Origin: Strobilurus pachycystidiatus
Lineage: Eukaryota > Basidiomycota > Agaricomycetes > Agaricales > Physalacriaceae
Length of the DNA stretch: 64,000 nt
Direction: 5' to 3'
NCBI GenBank assembly: GCA_019915135.1
Contig: JAHLMK010000007.1
Location: 2,480,001 to 2,544,000 of the forward strand
How positions within the stretch are numbered: position 1 is the first letter of the stretch; each line of letters begins with the position of its first letter. A program made the position numbers and the translations under genes. Positions 58,494 to 64,000 of the stretch are shown here, piece after piece. A model generated the notes under the pieces. It saw only the letters and a program-made list of their open reading frames with translations. It had not been told where the DNA came from and did not search any database.

Positions 58494-60408
58494 ATGCCTG
58501 CTAAGTACTCTCACATAAAAAAGAGGCCTACAACCACCGGAAACAGCAAGAACTCCAAGAAAGCTGCCAATACTAATGGCACAGTCTCCAAGCACTCCCA
58601 CAACCATCGGCACAACGCACCCAATCCACACATGGACCGCGGCATAAGCCAGACGAAGTCGGCGCTATCCGACATGGAGCGGTCCATAGCGCGCATACTA
58701 CTCCTACGCTACGAACAGGACATCGCTCGCCTATTCTCGACGCGACTCCATCACATCTCCCTTACCTATATCCCCACTTTCGTGATGAAGTGCGTTACAC
58801 TCGCAGGGCCCAGCTGGGCCGCACACAACGCTGAATGCGACGAAATCAAAGACTTCTTTCGTACCGTAATAGGTATGGACCTTCGCCAAGCCGGTGAGCG
58901 TGTAGCCACCAAGAGCCTATTATGGTCCTACACAGCGCTTAGACACTTTGTGAGTTCACCTACCACTTGTACGACACGTATCCTGAATGTCCTGGTGATA
59001 TAGGCCATGTCGAACGGTGTCGCCATCTGCCAAAAAAAGGGACTTCACTCCATGCGTCTCTTGCCATATGTCTCGGGGATTAAATCCCACCTTTCCGCGC
59101 TGGAGGCCATGGCGGCCCCGGCCATTATCAAACCGCCGCATTTAGGCGGATTCGCCGCAGGACAGCACACGCTCGAGGAGGCGTGTCAAACCAAATACTC
59201 GCGTTGGAGCGAGGTTCCTCCCGAATGGCGCGAAGAAAGCGACTGGCGACCGAAAGTCCGTTTAGGATACGACAAGGTCACTCAGACACTTTGGCGCGTT
59301 GCCAGAGAATTCGATATTCGCGGCTACGGGCAAATTCTTCGTGATAAATTATCGACTAAATGGTGCGAGTGCGGATGCTCGACAGATCATCTCGGAGATG
59401 TCTGCGAGAAGACGGTGAGGGAACAAGAGGAGGAGCGGGGCATACGGAGTGGCAAACATCGTGAGTGGGACGGACGCGGAAGTGGTATATTTGGATGGGA
59501 GACTGAGGAAGAGGAGGACATATGGGAGGTGGAATTGGACTTTCGAGGTATGGATCCCGAGGAACTGGAGGATGGCATTGACCCGTCCATGACAATCGGG
59601 GAACTCATGGAATGGCGCTTTTTACGCTCCGAACATGAGAAAGAGCAGGGCAACATGGCGTTCCGGCGGGGACTTTTCGACGACGCGATCAGCCACTATG
59701 AGGCAGCTCATAAGATTGAGCCTGAACTTCCTCATTATCAGTTGAATATCGCGGCGTCTTATCTCAAACTCTCCAGGTCGGTACCTCTCTGTATGATGTC
59801 TATCACCGTAACTGACGCGTTGTTGACAGATGGATTGAGGCGGAGGAGGCATGCACGAAAGCGCTCAGTCAACATCGCAGTAGCAAGGGTTTTTTCCGTC
59901 GCGCAAAAGCCCGTGAGATGCTCGGCAAGACGAAAGAGGCCATACAGGGTTAGTAGTGGTCCAATTTTCTTCTGCTCGCCCTGTCATTTGCATAGATCTC
60001 CGCACCCTCTTACGCGCTCAACCCAACAACCGGGATGCAATAAATGAGTTGCAATCTCTTCTCCCACCCGACAGCGGCCCGCCTATTCCGGCGTCCTCGT
60101 CGTCCTCTGACGACCAACAATATCTGGAGCATCTGCACGAGTACCTCGGGATTGCGAAACCCAAAGCCGTAAAGCCGCTGCCATTTGGCAAGACACCGGC
60201 GGATGGGATCAAGTTGAAGATCTGTATCCTCCCGACCAATGATGTTCCGCTATGGGAGCATCATCGCGAGGTTACAGAGAAAGGGAAAGCGAAGCTGACC
60301 ATGACCATGAAGACGGAGTTGAACGATAGGGAGAAGGAGATGCAGAGGCTCAGGAAGGCGAACATGACCTTTCCTGGGTGGGACAAGTATACAATCAAGA
60401 AGGCGTGA
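58494..60408 (+). CDS. TPR-containing protein, 586 aa
   Basis: Four exons: 58494-58949, 59004-59776, 59830-59948, 59996-60408. The N-terminus (1-55) is basic and Lys/Asn/His-rich. Residues about 375-470 carry TPR-like helices: EQGNMAFRRGLFDDAISHYE, then AEEACTKALSQH and RAKAREMLGKTKEAIQDL, which typically bind Hsp70/Hsp90 tails or other partners. A Cys-rich segment, WCECGCSTDHLGDVC, lies near 300. The C-terminus is acidic/basic mixed without a clear motif. A co-chaperone-like or scaffold role is possible; I cannot name a closer family. Confidence 0.88.
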
Positions 60409-60969
60409 GGCATAGCTTGACGTTCTCATTTTTCATTGATTGTTATATTTGGTTGATGCTAGGCTTATACGGGACGGTACATTGTTTCAAGTTGCCAGTT
60501 AAGTGCATCGGGTCAGCCAGGGCAGACCATCTGTTGTGCATGTGTCGTCTGTCTTCAGACGACTTTGCCATGGATTTCATGAACCCAGTGTCGCGTAAGT
60601 CGATTTGAGTCGGCGTCACGGCTGTTGCCTGGGGTTGAATATCTTCCCAAGACCTCTCGTTTAGATTTTCATTGTTGTAACACTGCCAGGGAACGTGGGG
60701 ATGTACGTGTGTGCCCATACTGAGCGTCCTCATTCCTTTCTCTGGGAATCATGAGGCAATGACACGTACTTACTCTGACCTTGACGCGTCTGGCGTCGAC
60801 GACCGCGCTGAACACAGGCTCCACTGACGCGTTTGTATTGCGCACGACGTCATCCCGAACGATCAATAATTCCGATAAGAAATGAAGAAAAACGCGGTCT
60901 GTCGTATCTAATCCTCATCTCGTTCGCCTCGTCTTTTCCATACGCCTTCGCCTGTCCCATCTGGTCACC
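60409..60969. other. Intergenic, no gene seen
   Basis: 561 bp upstream of the amylase gene with no supported coding frame. Confidence 0.4.
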
Positions 60970-62949
60970 ATGTCCTCCGATGCCAATGCCGCAGATGCGT
61001 CCAAGGATTACAATTATACCATGGTCAGACGCTTTCCCTAGCCTGTTCTCAGGTCGCTGACCAACGCGACAGCTACAAGCATTCGAGTGGTATTCCGAAG
61101 GCGACGGCGTGCACTGGAAGAAGCTAGCCACTAAGACGGAGGAACTCGCGTCATTTGGAATAACCGCGATGTGGCTGCCGCGTGAGTGTCACTGGCGGCT
61201 GTAATGATCTTCCCATTTCTGAGATGAGTTCTCTGCAGCCCCGACGAAAGCTGCCGGGCAAGAGTCGGTCGGATACGACATCTACGACTTGTACGACCTC
61301 GGCGAATTCGACCAGAAGGGCGGCAAGCGGACCAAGTATGGCACCAAGGAAGAGCTGCTCGAATTGACAGACAAGGCGAAGAAGCAGGGGATTGTCACAT
61401 ACATCGACGCAGTGCTCAATCACAGGTGTGTACTGTCTCGCATCGGACGCATGCTGGCCTACTGACGGGAATCAGGTTCGGCGCAGACAAGACTGAGAAA
61501 TTCGGAATTACCGAAGTCGACGACAACGATAGAGACCAAGAAGTCTCGGGTCTATACGATATAAAGGTACTCATGTCAGCCATAGCACTTACTATGTATC
61601 CCTCTTACGGTATCGCTAGGGATGGACTGGCTTCACGTTCCCAGGAAGAGGAGACAAGTACAGCAAATTCAAATTCAACTTCAACCACTTTACCGGTGTC
61701 GACTATGATGACAAGACCGGCAAAACCGCTATATTCCGTATACATGGAGACGGCAAGGACTGGGCGCAGGGCGTCGATGACGAGAATTCCAACTACGACT
61801 ATCTCAGTGCGTACTGGAGTGATGACTCGACGTACGCGCGTTTGACGCGTTTATAGTGGGTGCCGATGTCGACTATGCCCATCCCGAGGCTCGAGAGGAT
61901 GTGCTCAACTGGGGCAAATGGGTCATTAAGGAGACTGGCGCGTCTGGCTTCCGCTTTGACGCCGTAAAGGTATGCTCTACACGCCTTATTGTGTTTGTTG
62001 TCTCATCATGGACTTCCTTAGCACATCGATAGTTCGTTCATTGGTGACTTTGTCAAGTTCGTGCGTGAGCAAACGAACAAGCCCAAGATGTTCGCGGTCG
62101 GCGAGTTCTGGAAAGATTCCATTGAAGATCTTGAGAACTACCTCAATTCCCTTGGGACACAGGTGCATATAGCTTTCATTGTTAGATTGTCCCTTGACTC
62201 ATGAGTTTATAGTTCAGTGTCTTTGACGCGCCACTGCACTACAACTTCAAAGAAGCTGGAGATCGCGGTGCTGAATACGACATGCGGGCCATCTGGGATG
62301 AGACTGTCGTTCAAAAGCGACCAATCGATGCAGTGACCTTGGTAGACAATCATGAGTGGGTGAAATCCATTTCAGAGCTTGTCTTGTTACTGATATGCTT
62401 TTAGCACCCAAGTTGGGCAGGCTCTGGAAAGCTGGGTTTCGCCCTCCTTCAAACCCCTTGCATATGCGCTTATCCTGCTCCGACCTGATGGATACCCTTG
62501 CGTATTTTACGGAGATCTCTATGGGACGAAGGGCGACAATCCTCAGGAGCCCGTTAGCCAGCTCGGCGATCTCATTAGAGCGCGAAAATTCTATGCCTAT
62601 GGAGAGGTCAGGGACTACTGGGACCACATGAACTGTGTAGGATGGGTGCGCATGGGAGACGATGCGAAGGACGGCTGTGCAGTGGTATTGTGTAACGGCA
62701 CTGAAGAAGGCTCCAAGCGTATGGAGGTTGGGCAAGTGAGTACAGACCATATCATGATTGGTATCAAGTGCGGGACTGATCGGTCAACAGCACCGCGCCA
62801 ACGAGAAGTGGACTGATCTACTTGGGTGGTATCAGGGCGAGGTTGTGATTGGTGAAGACGGGTGGGCTGACTTCAAATGCTCGCCTGGTAGTGTTAGCAT
62901 TTGGGTGAAGGAGGGAGCCAAGGGAAGGGATGAGTTTGGCAAGCCTTAG
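60970..62949 (+). CDS. Intracellular GH13 alpha-amylase
   Basis: Ten exons give 504 aa: 60970-61023, 61073-61181, 61239-61425, 61476-61566, 61620-61806, 61857-61969, 62022-62162, 62213-62355, 62405-62735, 62791-62949. GH13 motifs: YIDAVLNHR (region I), GFRFDAVKH with nucleophile D244 (region II), AVGEFW with acid/base E275 (region III), and VDNHD with D342 (region IV, split by an intron after H341). There is no signal peptide, so the enzyme stays in the cell, as in the bacterial-type GH13_5 amylases of fungi linked to alpha-1,3-glucan or glycogen metabolism. All three catalytic residues are present. Confidence 0.95.
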
Positions 62950-63612
62950 ACATATCATTGACAGAGAGTAGAGACAGAGGACTTTGTTGTACAAGTAGAC
63001 TAATCTAACCAGCGATAGAGTTGCCGCGAAGCCGTTGCGCCACACGGAGCCGGGTGGGTGTAGGCCAGAATCGGAGTTCAATCGGAATATGAAACGCTCT
63101 TCATCCTCTGGCCACGTCTCTCAAAACTCTAATTTTTTTCAAAGTGCGGTGAACCTTAAACTTTATTTCACTCCCTCTGAACCACCATGCTAGTCAGCGA
63201 GTGCACCCTGTTAGGCCCAGGAGCCGTATCCTTGGTCGTCGTGCCCAGAATACATCGGTGTTTGTCTGGCCCATAGTTTGCTGAGTCAGTCAGGGTGTGC
63301 AACGGTGAGCTGGCTGTGGGGAACGGCGACGACGAAGTGAGTTGCTCAAAAGTGCACAATCCAGGCCGGCTTAGTCCTGCAAACACACTTCGTCGAGGAC
63401 ACTTTGCCCGAACAGCTGGCGCGATTCGAGCTGCTGGCGATTCTGTGATTTTGAAAGCAGGTACGACGGGCCACCTTGGGGCGCGATTGATTGATGCTCA
63501 CGATGAATGATCAAGTTCATACCAAGACTCAGAACCAGCGAAGGAGCCATCTACAGTATTCCTTGGTCCACCACTTATCGCACTACCTTGCTTCGCTATC
63601 CTCGGACGCTCC
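62950..63612. other. Intergenic, no gene seen
   Basis: About 660 bp between the amylase stop and the WOPR start, with no supported gene. Confidence 0.4.
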
Positions 63613-64000
63613 ATGTCACATCCCGACCCGCCATGGTCCGGCTGGATATCGACCACCGGAGACGCGCTTCTCATACTCGAAGCTGCGCGACGGGGTCTCA
63701 TTCCGCGCGTCACCCGCCGCCTCGTCGACGCCGAGCGCAAAATGATCTGCAGTGGAAGCGTGTTCGTCTTTGATGAGGAGGAGAGCGGGATCAAACGCTG
63801 GACAGACGGGTACTTCTGGTCTCCCAGCCGGATACTCGGCAACTTTCTGCTCTATCGCGAGACTGGTGGGCGTGGGGGAAGGAAGAGGAAGGATAAGGAC
63901 AAGGAGCCGTCGCCTGTCGAGGAGGAATTCGTGGACCTTCCGCAGGACTTGGAACCGAAGCCAGCGCGCTCTCTTGTCGGATCGCTCTCTGCACACACAC
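63613..64000 (+). CDS. WOPR (Gti1/Pac2) transcription regulator, cut by window edge
   Basis: Partial: 129 codons and one base, open to the right edge. The start is the ATG at 63613, where the WOPR domain begins at once: WISTTGDALLILEAARRG, then LIPRVTRRLVDAERKMICSG, SVFVFDEEESGIKRWTDG and FWSPSRILGNFLLYRE. These are the conserved DNA-binding segments of the Wor1/Ryp1/Gti1 family, fungal master regulators of morphology, gluconate uptake and development. A basic run (GRGGRKRKDKDK) follows, as in the linker of the family. The second WOPR half lies outside the window. Confidence 0.93.
   Translation, partial: MSHPDPPWSGWISTTGDALLILEAARRGLIPRVTRRLVDAERKMICSGSVFVFDEEESGIKRWTDGYFWSPSRILGNFLLYRETGGRGGRKRKDKDKEPSPVEEEFVDLPQDLEPKPARSLVGSLSAHT

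Noticed and set aside
1..64000. tRNA, rRNA, CRISPR and intact transposons
   Set aside because: No tRNA-like A/B boxes with cloverleaf pairing, rRNA segments, regular spaced repeats or transposase motifs were seen by eye; a dedicated scan was not possible.

Overview
This is nuclear DNA of a filamentous basidiomycete, most likely an Agaricomycete. The evidence is many short introns (about 45-60 nt, mostly GT-AG), intron-rich compact genes with small gaps, and a typical mushroom gene set: a secreted sedolisin, an intron-dense GH28 pectinase, a DUF6534-type membrane protein, a QDE-1-like cellular RNA-dependent RNA polymerase and an F-box/LRR protein. I resolved the exon structure of most genes by hand, checking that reading phase is kept at every junction.

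Layout. 1-3.9 kb: gene-poor, with one orphan exon-like stretch. 3.9-6.0 kb (-): Ser/Pro-rich coiled-coil protein. 6.7-9.2 kb (+): sedolisin protease. 9.5-12.1 kb (-): multi-pass membrane protein with a long disordered tail. 12.55-16.97 kb: housekeeping block of POP4 (+), a diflavin reductase (-, 2 bp from POP4 tail to tail) and VPS26 (+, head to head with the reductase). 17.6-19.3 kb (+): DUF6534-like protein. 20.4-22.6 kb (+): GH28 with two unresolved frame problems. 22.7-27.8 kb (-): 15-exon RNA-silencing RdRP of 1453 aa. 30.3-33.3 kb (+): OPT oligopeptide transporter. 34.2-36.0 kb (-): MFS transporter. 37.6-40.8 kb (+): large unrecognised membrane protein. 41.4-47.4 kb: divergent NCS1 permease (-) and hydantoinase A/DUF917 fusion (+). 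47.8-50.0 kb (-): SPT7-like SAGA subunit, head to head with a BipA/TypA-like mitochondrial GTPase (+, 50.1-52.3). 52.8-54.3 kb (+): F-box protein, followed by a relic of a paralogue. 55.5-57.5 kb (-): DXD glycosyltransferase. 58.5-60.4 kb (+): TPR protein. 61.0-62.9 kb (+): intracellular GH13 alpha-amylase. 63.6 kb to the right edge (+): start of a WOPR (Gti1/Pac2) regulator.

How the genes may work together. The clearest functional unit is the divergent permease-hydantoinase pair: an importer of a purine, pyrimidine or hydantoin-like nucleobase and a fused ring-opening enzyme share a 662-bp promoter with four GATA-type sites, which suggests a nitrogen-salvage module. The sedolisin (secreted peptidase) and OPT (peptide uptake) fit a peptide-scavenging lifestyle but are not adjacent. 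The RdRP is the key silencing enzyme; its catalytic motif is split by two introns around a 12-nt micro-exon. No CRISPR, tRNA, rRNA or intact transposon was found.
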